From: Salvelinus alpinus
Taxonomy: Eukaryota > Chordata > Actinopteri > Salmoniformes > Salmonidae
Reading direction: 5' to 3'
Assembly (NCBI RefSeq): GCF_045679555.1
Contig: NC_092096.1
Span: forward strand, 21,537,016-21,601,015
Length of the DNA stretch: 64,000 nt
Under the pieces are notes generated by a model. That model searched no databases and was not told the DNA's origin. It saw nothing but the letters and a program-made list of their open reading frames with translations. Positions 21,853 through 34,036 of the stretch are shown here, piece by piece (the stretch's first letter is position 1; every line of letters starts with the position of its first letter). A program made the position numbers and the translations under genes.

Positions 21853-23666
21853 CTAATGTGTGCACACCATGGTGACGCCAGACTTGGAGACGACCCAAAG
21901 ACGGCCAAGGTCGTAGGTCACGTGGCCCATGCGCATACACATTGGGATATTGCTCCATCCAGTGCCCTCTGGTTTACTGGCTGTGATGCCGTCTCTGTTG
22001 AAGAAAAGGATGAGGTTCACATGTTTTAAAGATTATCCATATTTTTAAATACATCCAATTTTGGACTTTATTAATTATATAGCTATTGATTTTTGAAGAA
22101 TATAACTTATAAATGCCTATTGAGCTTAATACAACTGCATCAGAAGCCAAAATGTAAGCTTTTACTCAATTGTTTGTTTGTTTATAATAACATTGTTTAC
22201 ATGTTCCAAAAAATATATATGTGGGGTCTGTCTGCATCCGTAGCTCCATGTATGAATATGAGAGTGGTTACATTTGTCTAACTACATTCCTCAGCTGTTT
22301 ACCAAAACAAGTGGTGGGAAGTACATGTAGTTGTTTTTATCACAAACTGTAGCTTTACAGGACATCCCACTTTACATATTCTACCTTACACTGTCTACAC
22401 ATTTCTTTATAAGTCTATTATAAGTTTAGATCTGATTTCATTTTCCAGATATTATTTATGTATCTATTTAAGTGTTTCTGTAAAAAGCTTCACAAGCATA
22501 TACATAAAGAATAATAATTATAGGTTATTACTACAAGTTGAGTGGGAAAAGGTTGGAACCATACACATAGTTCAGTAGCAACCTTACCTGGTATAAACAC
22601 TACCCGCATAGTTGACCCCAAAGACACTACCATCAGTTGCCACCTCAATCATGGAAAGCTTGCCTTCAATTTGACTCCACCCCTTGTTTTGGCAGTCTAG
22701 ATTCAGCTGGAAAAACAGATTCAATCAGGGTTTTAGGACAATTTCAACAGTTATAATATGAAACAGTTTTAAAATAACTGACACTCTCCATCCTCTACTA
22801 CTCTGCTCCAGCTCTCACACTCTTTCCCAGATCTTACACTCATTAAGTAGATATCATCATTCTTGTTGACTGCCCAGCACCCAAAGGGTCCACAACTGTA
22901 GTACTTCACAGCTCCTGGCAATCCTGTCCATGGAAGGGGTGAGTCAGGTCCCTTGTAGCCAACTGTGGCACTACGTGTCAGACAGTATGGAGTATCGTCC
23001 ATGTTGGCCCCCACAATAAACTGTTCACCTCCAGCATCCAACTGTTTCAGAAGGCCTGAAGACCACAAAGACAGACAGACGGACGGACAAGCAAACAAGT
23101 AACACTTATGTGTGAGTACTGCAAAATGACTTACAATAACAATGTTAAACTTGTAAAACATGAATAATTTTTCCAAGAACAGCTGATGGTATCAGGAAAG
23201 CTAAGAAGCATGTGTCCTCTGGATAAATATTGAGTAATGCTCTCCACTTACCTGCAGCTTGCACCCAGTTACCGGCCACATACTTGTAGATTGAGTCTGC
23301 CTTGTTGACACCCCAGATCCCTGCTGGTCCTACAGTGATATGCTTCAGGGAACCAGGCAGGCGGATCCATTCATCACCTACCAGGTAGTAGGGGATTTGA
23401 CTTGTGTCCGTAGCAACCACTTGCCCCAGTCCTGCATCGATCTGCATCAGATTCTTGATATCCACTACAGGCTGACAGTCCCAGGCTATGAAGACACCAG
23501 ATCAAAGACACATCAGTAGAGTACAGCAGCAAAAAGGAGGATGAAATTATGGAGCCAACTTGATGACCAATTCAAAGTTGATCAAGCATGTTTCAGATGA
23601 TGGTAACTTACCATGACTGATGACCAGGAGACAAAGGACCAATAGGACGGCTGCAGTGGCTCTCAT
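21853..23666 (-). CDS. FEL: Fish-egg lectin gene B, five exons, intact
   Basis: Exons on the minus strand: 23612-23666, 23252-23485, 22838-23055, 22588-22706 and 21853-21994; lengths 55, 234, 218, 119 and 142, the same as gene A, giving 255 aa. Signal peptide [19 protein letters not shown], then WDCQ. Tectonin motifs [18 protein letters not shown] and DGSVFGVN are intact, with six mature cysteines. It is very close to A; visible differences include PYCL for PFCL, NYAGSVYTR for NSAGDVFTR and the last residue (VCTH for VCTP, one base). All splice sites are GT-AG. The flanks match A and E, so this is a recent duplicate or is kept alike by gene conversion. Secreted sugar-binding role is by family. 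Confidence 0.93.
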
Positions 23667-23731
23667 GATGTCTCTGTTGATCTACAGTATAAATCTGGTT
23701 GTAGTTTGGTTGAACACATACTTTGTCCCCT

Positions 23732-23739
23732 CATATATA
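23732..23739 (-). promoter_or_regulatory. TATA box of lectin gene B
   Basis: TATATATG on the minus strand, 66 bases above the ATG, beside the conserved GCAGGGCT. Farther up (about 23780-23880) the word ACAAACAACCTGTTCC is repeated; it also lies upstream of C and E. Confidence 0.65.
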
Positions 23740-23928
23740 CAGCCCTGCAAACAGCTTTCAACCCCCATAAAATAATTATTAATGAGCTATCTATATTTGA
23801 CAAACAACCTGTTCCAAGGAAAAGTTAACAGGAGGAGGACAAACAACCTGTTCCGTTGAAAAGTTGACAGGAGGATATAACCCCACCCTCTCCCACACAA
23901 AGACACAATAATAATATAAAAGCCTTAA

Positions 23929-24967
23929 AACCTGTTATGGCTAGGCGTGCCTCAAGCGACCCACCTCGACAACATCCGGTGAAATTGCAGAGCGCCAAAT
24001 TCAAATTATAGAAATATTTAACATTCATGAACACACAAGTGTCATACATCAAAATAAAGCTTAACTGCTTGTTAATCCAGCCGCGGTGTCAGATTTAAAA
24101 AAGGGTTTACGGCGAAAGCACACCATGCAATTATCTGAGGACAGTGCCCCGCATACAAAAGCATTATTTTGTTTTTAAACCAGGCAGGTGCGCCACAAAA
24201 GTCAGAAATAGCGATATAATAAATGCCTTACCTTTGAAGATCTTCTTCTGTTGGCACTCCAAAAGGTCCCAGCTACATCACAAATGGTCCTTTTGTTCGA
24301 TAATGTCCTTCTTTATATCCAAAAAAACTCAGTTTAACTGGCGCGCTTCATTCAATAAACCACCGGTTTCCCTCCTTCAAAATGCATACAAAAAGAAATC
24401 CCAAACGTTACCAATAAACTTCTCCAAACAAGTCAAACAACGTTTATAATCAAACCTCAGGTACCCTAATATGTAAATAAATGATAATAACGATTCTCCG
24501 TCTTAAATTTTGTCTTTACTGGAGATTAACAACAAAGAACGTGTTCTCATCCACACACATGAAAACACTACAGCCAATGAGAACCACTTAAAAAAACTAC
24601 AAATTCTAGCAAATTTTTCCAAAAACAAGCCTGAAACTCTTTCTAAAGACTGTTGACATCTAGTGGAAGCCCTGGGAACTGCAATCTGGGAGGATTTAAC
24701 CTCATAATAAACATGACAGCCATTGGAAACAGTGGTAGGCTGAATTTTTTGGGGGGGATGGTTTGTCCTCTGGGTTTCGCCTGCCATATCAGTTCTGTTA
24801 TACTCACAGACATTATTTTAACAGTTTTAGAAACTTTAGAGTGTTTTTTTATCCAAATCTACCAATTATATGCATATCCTAGCTTCTGGGCCTGAGTAAC
24901 AGGCAGTTTACTTTGGGCACGCTTTTCATCCAGATGTCAAAATACTGCCCCCTAGCCCAAAGAGGTT
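23929..24967 (-). mobile_element. TTAA-target (piggyBac-like) MITE, about 1.0 kb
   Basis: TTAA at 23925-23928 and 24968-24971; inverted ends AACCTGTTATGGC and AACCTCTTTGGGC. It interrupts the upstream region of gene B, which continues as TTAATGAGCAATTTATATTT. No transposase frame. Confidence 0.78.
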
Positions 24968-25104
24968 TTAATGAGCAATTTATATTTGACAAACAACCTG
25001 TTCCAAGGTAAAGTTAATGGGAGGTGGATATAATCTCCACCTGCACACACAGACAACCATGCGCGCACACACACACACACGCACAATATGAGATATGATC
25101 ATAT

Positions 25105-26258
25105 TGTGGCAAAATCTTGCACAGAGCCTTCAGCAGTAAGGAAGGAGGAGATAAAGACCGCTCTTTCAGCTCTCTGGGAGGAAGCTCTTGGTTGGCGCGA
25201 CAGTTTGATTGTGTGTGCTATGCTGCAGAAGTCCTTGTTTATTTTCAGTGTGTTAAGTTTCTAAAGTGTTTAACTCAATCATCGTGACCGCTCTAGGTCG
25301 TGGTTGGAGGAGATAAAGACCGCTCTTTCAGCTCTCTGGGAGGAAGCTCTTGGTTGGCAAGACAGTTTGATTGTGTGTGCTATGCTGCAGAAGTCCTTGT
25401 TTATTTTCAGCGTGTTTAGTTTCTAAAGTGTTTAACTCAATCATCGTGTGACCACTCTAGGTCGTGGTTGTTATCGTTTGGGACCGCACCGGATATGGAT
25501 CGTATGGATTAGTAGCAACATTGTTGAGAAGCTTTGACATACAAGCCAATAAACCATCAGACGGTCAGACAGTACAACTGCAAGTCAACAGCTAAGATCT
25601 TTCTTTCTCTCTTTCTCTTCCCTCTATCGTTCCAGTGCTTTACACTGCAGCAGACTTTCTATTTTTCAAATGCACTTCCCGTTGATGTTCATTAGAGCTG
25701 GACTATTATTGCCCTGCCAGAACTATTTGGGTGGACATTTTAGTTAAAAGGGAGGTTGCTTGCAAGTTGTGTATTGTTATTTGAACTGTATTGAGGTGGG
25801 GTGTACTAATGATATGTGGCCGAGAAGATTGTGGACATTTTAAGGCCTTTGTTTTGTCTATGAACATCCCCCACATTCATACCCTCTGCACTCCTCCACT
25901 GGAAGGTAATCCAGATTATTGCAAATCCTCTGTTGATGACTGGGTTCTTTCTTGTAAATTGTTTCTATGAAGTTGCCGTTCAATTGCTCTGCCATTATTA
26001 TTATTATTATTGTATGAGGTATTCTTGGTGGGGTTACCCCTGTGCTGTGATGTGGGTTTTATATGGTGTGTCTTCTCTTTTCTCTCCACTGGCTATCTGG
26101 TAAACATGCTATACTCTAGGCAGTCTCTTCTGCTGATGTGTGTGGGTCTGGTAGTGGTACTCTCTCTATTCTAATCTTTTCCTTTCGGCATGGTTAATAC
26201 CTGCCTGGCACCCGAACAAAATCTTGATCTTTACCCCTCTCTAATAAATACCGCTACA
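25105..26258 (+). mobile_element. Long solo LTR with internal direct repeats (fossil)
   Basis: Starts TGTGGCAAAATC and ends ATACCGCTACA, with ATAT on each side (25101-25104, 26259-26262) and AATAAA at about 26243. Two direct repeats of about 156 bases (25147-25302 and 25304-25460, each with GGAGATAAAGACCGCTCTTT) sit where an LTR enhancer would lie. No internal genes next to it. Confidence 0.55.
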
Positions 26259-26269
26259 ATATGATAGAT

Positions 26270-26725
26270 GAGGTGTTAATCACCAGGGCCAAGCTTCCTG
26301 CCATCTAGGACTGCAGCCACCCTAGTCATAGACTGTTCACTCTGCTACTGCACGGCAAGCGGTACCGAGCACCAAGTCTAGGTCCAATAGGCTTCTAAAC
26401 AGCTTCTACCCCCAAGCCATAAGACTCCTGAACATCTAATCAAATAGCTACCCAGACTATTTGCATTGCCCCCCCCCCCCCCCACATCTTCTATGCTGCT
26501 GCTACTCTCTGTTATTATCTATGCATAGTAACTTTAATAACTCTACCTACATGTACATATTACTTCAATTACCTAAACTAACCAGTGCCCCCGCACATTG
26601 ACTCTGTACCGGTACCCCCTGTATATAGAACTCACTATTGTTATTTTACTGCTGCTCTTTAGTTATTTGTTACTTTGTGACACCTAACACATGTGACACA
26701 AAACATTTGATATGATTTAATCAAG
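26270..26725 (+). mobile_element. LINE 3' end
   Basis: GCACGGCAAGCGGTACCGAG, ACTCCTGAACATCTAATCAA and the decayed tail near ATTTGATATGATTT match the 3' end of an abundant salmonid LINE, with only the last codons of its protein (GKRYRAPSLG). A C-tract of about 18 bases lies at 26467. Confidence 0.6.
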
Positions 26726-26849
26726 GAATAAAGATGAATGATTATTTAGATAGTCCCATATAGATGGTCATACTGTCAACAATTCATCTTGTGATCAGTA
26801 AAAGCATGCTAAGGTTACAGTTATTGTTCGTACAGACACCACCAGTCTA

Positions 26850-27060
26850 TCTCTCATACGTGGTGCAGGGAATAACAGCCCCAGAGCCGGAATAGGTTAT
26901 AAAAGATAACCTCTGAAACACAGCAAAAACAATCTGTGTTGTGAGCAACATGACCATGCCCAAAAGTTTTTACACCCTGATGAAAAAGCCTCCCAGAAGG
27001 CTCTATTGATGACATGGTGATATTAACACCATAACCAGCACAGACTTTTGGGGGCGTTAT
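26850..27060 (-). pseudogene. Likely lectin 3' UTR remnant
   Basis: ATAACCTCTGAAACACAGCA and GTGAGCAACATGACC resemble the 3' UTR of A and C (ACCTCTGAAGCACAGCAAAA). A similar stretch is at 61660-61850. No coding exon beside it. Farther on (27061-27600) I see nothing recognisable. Confidence 0.5.
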
Positions 27061-27798
27061 GTAAGGGATAATCAACGAGGGGATATGCGTTCTATGGAAA
27101 ATAATGAACAACGTGGAAGGAACTAGCGGCGTGGAACTGACCTTCCATGGAGTTGCATTATTTTACAGAGCGCATAGAGCCTAGAGTTGATTATCCATGT
27201 AATACCATTGCTGTAAATTAACACATTTTGCTGCTAGTAATGTGTTCATTTATAGGTAGAAATGTGTTCAACATCCACTGAACTAGTTTACTAGATAGCT
27301 ACCGTAGTTGTCTTGGTAACCAAACAGAGACTTACCAGTTTAGCTAAACAAACCATCAGTCCTAGCTTGCTATTATGAAAATCGAATTCAACAATGCCAA
27401 TAATGTTTTCAATTTGACTTTTGCAGGCTCAAAAGCAGCTCAAACGTAGAACATGTAAGCATGAATTTGCCATTGAATTCTCCCATGCTGATATACTGTG
27501 CGCTATAGAGAAATAATGCACACTCTAGAATGCCCTTCAAGCCCTTACATTTTTTTATTCAACAATCATTTTAAAAAATATATCATTTATTAGGATCCCA
27601 TAACTGTTGCGAAAGCAGCAACTATTCTTCCTGAGGTCCACACAAAACATAAAACATGACATTGTCACGACGTGGCCCTTTTGGGTGTATATCGTAGCTC
27701 ACCCCCTCTCTCACTCTCTCTCCCACCACAGGTTTTATAACAGTCATAAATTCTTGGGAGAAACTCTCTTCGCTGCCATGGAGTATTGAGGGAGTGAG

Positions 27799-27957
27799 CC
27801 TATCTCAGTCTCTCATTGGATCTCCCATTATCTCAGTCTCTCATTAGATCGCCCATTATCTCAGTCTCTCATTGGATCTCCCATTATCTCAGTCTCTCAT
27901 TGGATCTCCCATTATCTTAGTCTCATTGGATCTCCCATTATCTCAGTCTTTTATAGT
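27799..27957. repeat. 28-bp tandem repeat
   Basis: About five and a half copies of ATCTCAGTCTCTCATTGGAT plus CTCCCATT, with single-base variants and one 4-base-shorter copy. The flanks (27600-27798, 27958-28383) hold nothing I can name. Confidence 0.9.
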
Positions 27958-28383
27958 ATTTACACAATGGTTTCACTTTCACACCTGCCTCTAATTTAAC
28001 ACATTACAGTACTTTCTATGGATTATTATCATAAGTAATGCACTGATGTGGTGAAATTATATATAGCCTGTCAAGATGTGTTGCATGAATTCCCAATGGA
28101 AATATATTTACATTGAAAAAGTATTTAATTATTAGGCCTATTGTCAATATTTCACAAATTTTCAGCATAGAATGGGAAAATATATGTTTGACAAGCATCT
28201 CCCTTGTCCCACCACTTGGCACCGCGCATAGGCATGGTCATGGTTGTTAGTAAGTTTACACACATTTTCTGCGTGGAAATTCATGGTTTACGCACAGATT
28301 TGTGCCTAAGCACGGTTGATAAATGAGTCCCCTGCAGCATTCCAGGACCTGGGTTGCCTACCCCTGCATTATAGTCTTTAGTC

Positions 28384-28579
28384 CAGCGTTTCCCAAACCC
28401 GGTCTTGGGGACCCCAAGGGGTGCATGTTTTGGTTTTTGCCCTACCCTACCAATACACAGCTGATTCAAATAATGAACTTATCATCAAGCTTTGATTATT
28501 TGAATTAGCTGTGTAGTGCTAGGGCAAAAAACAAAACGTGCACCCCTTGGGTCCCCAGGACCGAGTTTGGGAAACGCTG
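28384..28579. mobile_element. hAT-type fold-back MITE, 196 bp
   Basis: Almost wholly palindromic: CAGCGTTTCCCAAACCCGGT pairs with the inverted far end, meeting at TTATTTGAATTAGCTG. Perfect 8-bp target duplication CTTTAGTC at 28376-28383 and 28580-28587. Confidence 0.9.
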
Positions 28580-29036
28580 CTTTAGTCACAGGTCGTCTAG
28601 AAGGGTGTGGTGGCAAGGATTATTCCTATTTGAATTTTCTTCTTAAAGTTAACATGGCTGCCAAGAGTGCCCCTACCGTGCATGGTCAGATGAAACAACA
28701 CCTTGAGAAAACAAAGGCGTTCCAAGGCTGTCTTCAAGTGTTTCCTTATTTATCTTGGCTGACTGTTTTTTTTCATGATTAGAGTTCTGTACAAATCCAC
28801 TTTTTCCAAATCCTGGGAAAGTGTGTCTGCCAATTGAAGAAAGTGTAAAGCTCACACTGTTCATAATACCAGGTTAATGGAGAAAAACTGTATACTAAAT
28901 TTAATACATAAGGAACTCCAGCCCACTGGTGATCTTGATTCTCTACACATTAATGGATTTTGTCAAACAGCATGCTGGTAGGATCTTCATGACTACAGCC
29001 TTGAAATAGGTTCAATCATTAATCAATTCATCCATA

Positions 29037-29105
29037 CAAAAAAGGTTCCAAAAGGGTTCTTCGGCTGTCCCCATAAGAGAACCCTTTTTGATTCCACGTA
29101 GAACT
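29037..29105. mobile_element. MITE half (GGTTCTTCGGCTGTCC family)
   Basis: AAAAGGGTTCTTCGGCTGTC and AGAGAACCCTTTTTGATTCC match, inverted, a fuller copy at 34455-34590. 28588-29036 holds nothing else I can identify. Confidence 0.6.
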
Positions 29106-29112
29106 GGACCAG

Positions 29113-29596
29113 CCGTTGCTGTGTTTTGGACTCTGGTGACCAGCCTTCGCTGTGTTTTGGACCCTGTTGACCAGCCTTCGCTGTGTTTTGGACCCTGGTG
29201 ACCAGCCTTTGCTGTGTTTTGGACCCTGGTGACCAGCCTTCGCTGTGTTTTGGACCCTGGTGACCAGCCTTCGCTGTGTTTTGGACCCTGGTGACCAGCC
29301 TTCGCTGTGTTTTGGACCCTGGTGACCAGCCTTCGCTGTGTTTTGGACCCTGGTGACCAGCCTTCGCTGTGTTTTGGACCCTGGTGACCAGCCTTCGCTG
29401 TGTTTTGGACCCTGGTGACCAGCCTTCGCTGTGTTTTGGACCCTGGTGACCAGCCTTCGCTGTGTTTTGGACCCTGGTGACCAGCCTTCGCTGTGTTTTG
29501 GACCCTGGTGACCAGCCTTCGCTGTGTTTTGGACCCTGGTGACCAGCCTCCACTATGTTTTGGACCCTGGTGAACAGCCTTCACTGTGTTTTGGAC
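29113..29596. repeat. 31-bp minisatellite, about 15 copies
   Basis: Unit CCAGCCTTCGCTGTGTTTTG plus GACCCTGGTGA, nearly perfect in the middle and diverged at the ends. As 31 is not a multiple of three and no frame has a stop, long minus-strand frames of 176-210 aa arise with a 31-residue period. The array composition explains them; no other coding support. Confidence 0.95.
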
Positions 29597-29799
29597 ACAC
29601 ATAATAATGGTGATGCTGGTATGCTGAGGACCAAGCTGGTCCATGCTCGTCCATGTTGGTCAAGCTGATCTGACCACGCCCATCATTATCATATTTCCCA
29701 GCATTCTCTATTGCAGTTAATTTTTTGAATTGTTTGTTTTAAAATATTTTTTTCTTGCTGTGTTTTTGCATGTACATTGATTGATTAATTCATCTTATA

Positions 29800-30478
29800 A
29801 ACTGAGTGGTGACAGCCGTGGTATATCAGACAGTTTACCACAGGTATGACAAAACATATATTTTTACTGCTCGAAATACATTGGTAATCAGTTTATAATA
29901 ACAATAAGGCACCCTAGGGGTTTATAGTGTATATGGCCATTATACCACGGTGTAACGGTTGTTCTCCTCCTCATCTGAGGAGGAGCATGGATCGGACCAA
30001 AACGCAGCTTGTGGAGAATACATGTATGCTTTATTTTAAAGAAGACGAAACGGAGAATACTGACAAACTATACAAAACAACAAACGACGTCAACAGACCT
30101 GAACATGTGAACTTACATATAACGAAGAACGCACAAACAGGTACAGACTAAACAAAACGAAACAGTCCCGTGTGGTACAAACACTGACACGGAAGACAAT
30201 CACCCACAAACAAACGGTGTGAACAGCCTACCTTTATATGGTTCTCAATCAGAGGAAACGTCAAACACCTGTCCCTGATTGAGAACCATAAGGCTAATTA
30301 CCAATGCACCTAAACATAGAAACACATAACATAGACTGCCCACCCAGCTCACGTCCTGACCAACTAAACAAAGCTAAACAAAGGAAAATAAGGTCAGGAA
30401 CGTGACACACGGTTAAGGGCTGTTCTTATGCAGGATGCAACGCCATATACCACACCACCTCGGTTATTACTGCTTAAG
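29800..30478. mobile_element. DNA MITE interrupted by a solo LTR
   Basis: CAGCCGTGGTATATCAGACA, TTTATAATAACAATAAGGCA and CATATACCACACCACC are parts of a common salmonid MITE. A solo LTR sits in it at 29951-30407. Confidence 0.65.
29951..30407 (-). mobile_element. Solo LTR (fossil), 457 bp, 5-bp target duplication
   Basis: Reverse orientation: starts TGTAACGGTTG, ends GGAACGTGACA, flanked by CACGG (29946-29950, 30408-30412). Same family as 31871-32326. Confidence 0.88.
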
Positions 30479-30599
30479 TGACCAATTTTTGATCATGCCT
30501 GTGATAACGTTTCATTCCCTCTAAACATGTTAAATTCTCAAGAGTAAATCGTCTGTAATGCTTAAACCATATATGGTAGAAACATGGCTTCTGGAATAT

Positions 30600-30922
30600 T
30601 GTTTTTCTGATGGAATTCTCTATTGAATGGAATTCTGTCTGCTAAAGTAAGCCCAATTTCTGTGAAGAACAGATTGAACTTGTGCGCTGTCCTCTTTTGC
30701 ATCAGAAGTCAATGATTCGTCAACTAGGTATTCATTGGGGAGGGATTTTAATTTTATCCTTTTATTAAGGATTTCATTGATAGTGCCCCACATTGGTCTT
30801 GTGCTTCGATAGTTCACTAACATAGTATACTTTTTGGTTGTTTTAATATTTAGATTTAGTTTGTTTCTGTATGTTTTGAATCTCTTATGGTTGTATGGAA
30901 TGCGTTTGAGAGTGGGTAGCAT
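30600..30922 (-). mobile_element. LINE reverse-transcriptase-protein fragment
   Basis: The minus frame contains YRNKLNLNIKTTKK and MWGTINEILNKRIKLKSLPN, which resembles the linker between the endonuclease and reverse-transcriptase domains of CR1/Rex-like LINEs (the WKTINEILNK pattern). 5' and 3' parts are missing. Confidence 0.65.
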
Positions 30923-30959
30923 AATTTAGTCAGCCAGAGTTTTCATTTGACTATTTTAG

Positions 30960-31831
30960 TCGTTTTTATTTTTTCAGAGAAAGCAAGAAAATACTCAAGA
31001 CTGAGGATGGCTCAACAACATTGTAGTGACTCTACAATATTAACCTAAATGACAGTGAAAAGAAGAATACAAATATACAGAATATATGCAACAAGGCACT
31101 AAAGTAAAATTGCAAAAAACACGGCAAAGGAATACACGTTTTGGCCTAAATGCAAATCCTTATGTTTGGGGCAAATCCAACACAACACATCACTGAGTAA
31201 CTGCCTCCTTATTTTAAAGCATGGTTGTGGCTGCATCATGGTATGGGTATGCTTGACATTGGCAAAGACTGGGAAGTTTTTCAGGATGAAAAGAAATGGG
31301 ATGGAGCTAATCACAGGCAAAATCTGTTTCAGTCTGCTTTACACCAGTCAACAGAAGAGGAATTCACCTTTCAGCAGGACAATAACCTACAACACAAAGC
31401 CACATCTACACTGGAGTTGCTTACCAAGAAGACAGTTAATGTTCCTGAGTGGCCAAGCTAGAGGTTGACTTAAATCTGTTGAAAATTTATGGCAAGAAAA
31501 TTGTTGTCTAGCCATGATCCCCAACACCTTGACAGCACAATTTTTTTCACAAATATGGGCAAATATTGCACAATCCAGGTGTATAAAGCTCCTATGAGAC
31601 TCACATCTGTAATCACTGACAAAGGTGCTTCTAACATCTATTGACGAAGAGGGTTGAATACTTATCTAATCAAGGTAATTAGTGTTTTATTTTTCATTAA
31701 TTTACATTTAACTTATTTTTTTTAAATTACAAAAATATAATTAAAAATATATATATTTTAATCCCACTTTGTAAAACAATAAAATGTGAAGAAATGCAAG
31801 GGGTGTAGACTTTCTATAGACACTGTATTTC
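30960..31831 (+). mobile_element. Tc1/mariner element, 3' half
   Basis: The decayed transposase keeps a KHGCGCIMVW block, the FTFQQDNNLQHKATSTLELL region with the second catalytic Asp, and EWPS. It is followed by GGTTGAATACTTATCTAATC and the end CTTTCTATAGACACTGTA. Frameshifts and stops break it, and the 5' half is missing. Confidence 0.8.
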
Positions 31832-31870
31832 AACATGCAAACACAGAAAACGTATTCAGAACATGTAAAC

Positions 31871-32326
31871 TGTCACGTTCCTGACCTTGTTTTCCTTTTG
31901 TATAGTTGTGTTTAGTGGGTCAGGACGTGAGCTGGGTGGGCAGTCTGTGTTGTTTGTTCTATGTTAAGTGTCATTGTTAATTGACCTTGTAGGGTTCTCA
32001 ATCAGAGGCAGGTGTTTGACGTTTCCTCTGATTGAGAACCATATATAGGTAGGTTGTTTCACATTGTTTGTTGTGGGTGGTTGTCTTCCGTGTCTGTGTA
32101 TGTCGCACCACACGGGACTGTTTCGTTTTCGTTCGTGTATGTAGTCTGTTCCTGTTCGTGCGTTCTTCGTATATTGTAAGTTCGTTTGTTCAGGTCTGTT
32201 GACTTCGTTTATTATTTTGTAATTTCTCAAGTGTTCTTCGTGTTTCGTCTTTGTTTAAATAAATCATTATGTATTCATCACCCGCTGCGCCTTGGTCCAA
32301 TCTCTCACCTAAAGACGACCGTTACA
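31871..32326 (+). mobile_element. Solo LTR (fossil), 456 bp, 5-bp target duplication
   Basis: Starts TGTCACGTTCCTGACC, ends GACCGTTACA, flanked by TAAAC from the minisatellite unit on both sides (31866-31870, 32327-32331). ATAAAT near the 3' part could serve as a poly(A) signal. Confidence 0.9.
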
Positions 32327-32620
32327 TAAACACAGCAAACGTTTTCAGAACATGTAAACACAGCAAACGTATTCAGAACATGTAAACACAGAAAACGTAT
32401 TCAGAACATGTAAACACAGAAAACGTATTCAGAACATGTAAACACAGAAAACGTATTCAGAACATGTAAACACAGCAAACGTATTCAGAACATGTAAACA
32501 CAGCAAACGTATTCAGAACATGTAAACACAGCAAACGTATTCAGAACATGTAAACACAGCAAACGTATTCAGAACATGTAAACACAGAAAACGTATTCAG
32601 AACATGTAAACACAGCAAAC

Positions 32621-33880
32621 TGTCACGATCTATCACAAGGATGACGCTGGAGAGACGAAGCAGGTACGGGGAGTAACATTTAATAAATAACGGACATGGA
32701 ACGAGACATAAACAGCTTAGCAAACAGAAAAACAATCAATGCAGAAGCAGGGAACAGAGCTGGGGAACTGACACATATAGGGGAGGAAATGAACAGGTGA
32801 TAATAGAGTCCAGGTGAGTCCAATAACGCTGATGCGCGTGACAAGGAAAGGCAGGTGTACGTGATGGATGGCAGGAGTGAGTGATGCAAGGCATTCTGGC
32901 GCCCTCAAGCGCCAGGGGGAGGGAAAGAGCGGGAGCAGACGTGACAGTACCCCCCCACTAGGGGCGCCACCCGGCGTCCCACCTGGGCAAACCGGCCGAG
33001 ACATGGGCGCTGGGCAAGCCGGTTGAGGCGTGGAAGCCCGACGAACCGGCTGGAGCGTGAGAGCCTGGCGAGCCGGCTGAGGCATGGGAGCCTGACGATC
33101 CGGCTGAGTCCAGACGCCTGTCGATCCCGCTGAGGAAACCCGATGATCCGGTGGATTGTGACGTGGGATGGGAAGCCACCGAGCCAACCGAGGCAATGAA
33201 ACCTCTCGAGCCAGCCAGGGCATGAAAGCTCGACGGGCTGGCTTAGGCACCCCCGGTTCCATCGGCGGCAGAATCCACCCCCGACGTCACCGACAAAACA
33301 AACAACAAACAAACAAAAAAAACTCCTGGACAGGCTGGGCAGACAAGAACTGACGATCCAGCTGAGGCCCGACGTGGGATGGGCGCCATCCGAGCCAACC
33401 GGGGCAAGGAAACCTCTCGAGCCTGCTAGGGCGTGGAAGCCCGACGAGCAGGCTAGGCACCCCCGGTTCCATCGGTGGTGACCCAGAGCCGATGCCACTA
33501 TACCAACCAGAACGCCAGTACTCCCCGATGCTTCGTGTGATGGCTTCTGCATTCTGTCACGATCTATCACAAGGATGACGCTGGAGAGACGAAGCAGGTA
33601 CGGGGAGTAACATTTAATAAATAACGGACATGGAACGAGACATAAACAGCTTAGCAAACAGAAAAACAATCAATGCAGAAGCAGGGAACAGAGCTGGGGA
33701 ACTGACACATATAGGGGAGGAAATGAACAGGTGATAATAGAGTCCAGGTGAGTCCAATAACGCTGATGCGCGTGACGAGGAAAGGCAGGTGTACGTGATG
33801 GATGGCAGGAGTGAGTGATGCAAGGCATTCTGGCGCCCTCAAGCGCCAGGGGGAGGGAAAGAGCGGGAGCAGACGTGACA
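32621..33880 (-). mobile_element. Short non-autonomous LTR element with both LTRs (TRIM-like fossil)
   Basis: Two 326-bp LTRs, 32621-32946 and 33555-33880, differ by one base by eye, so insertion was recent. Target duplication CAAAC (32616-32620, 33881-33885). The internal 608 bp has no protein genes I recognise. It carries a G-rich polypurine tract next to the minus-strand 3' LTR (inverse of TACCCCCCCACTAGG) and degenerate repeats of GAGCCGGCTGAGGCATGGGA. It looks whole for a non-autonomous element. Confidence 0.9.
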
Positions 33881-34036
33881 CAAACGTATTCAGAACATGT
33901 AAACACAGAAAACGTGAAGAGAAAAAAGTGCTTCATCACCAGGTGACATTACACAACCCTCCTCTCTCCCGGATACCAAGTCTTCATTGAACAGGTGGAA
34001 CAGGAAGCCATCACTAGTCAAAGCTGTGTGCAGGTC

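Larger units (their letters stand above)
31835..33910. repeat. 28-bp minisatellite split by two LTR insertions
   Basis: Unit GTAAACACAGCAAACGTATT plus CAGAACAT, with an A/C variant at CAGAAAAC/CAGCAAAC. It runs 31835-31870, 32327-32620 and 33881-33910, interrupted by LTR elements at 31871-32326 and 32621-33880. One diverged copy lies upstream of gene A (near 3060), so the array grew from lectin 5' flanking sequence next to the orphan exon 1. Confidence 0.93.

Noticed and set aside
29012-29644. 210- and 176-aa minus-strand frames with a 31-residue repeat (VQNTAKAGHQGPKHSEGWSP)
   Set aside because: Created by the stop-free 31-bp minisatellite; array edges are decayed and no flanking coding sequence exists.
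32717-33881. Long minus-strand frames, up to 254 aa, with Pro/Ala or Ser/Gly-rich repeats
   Set aside because: They run across LTR and internal repeats of a short non-autonomous LTR element; no retroelement domain or host homology is visible.
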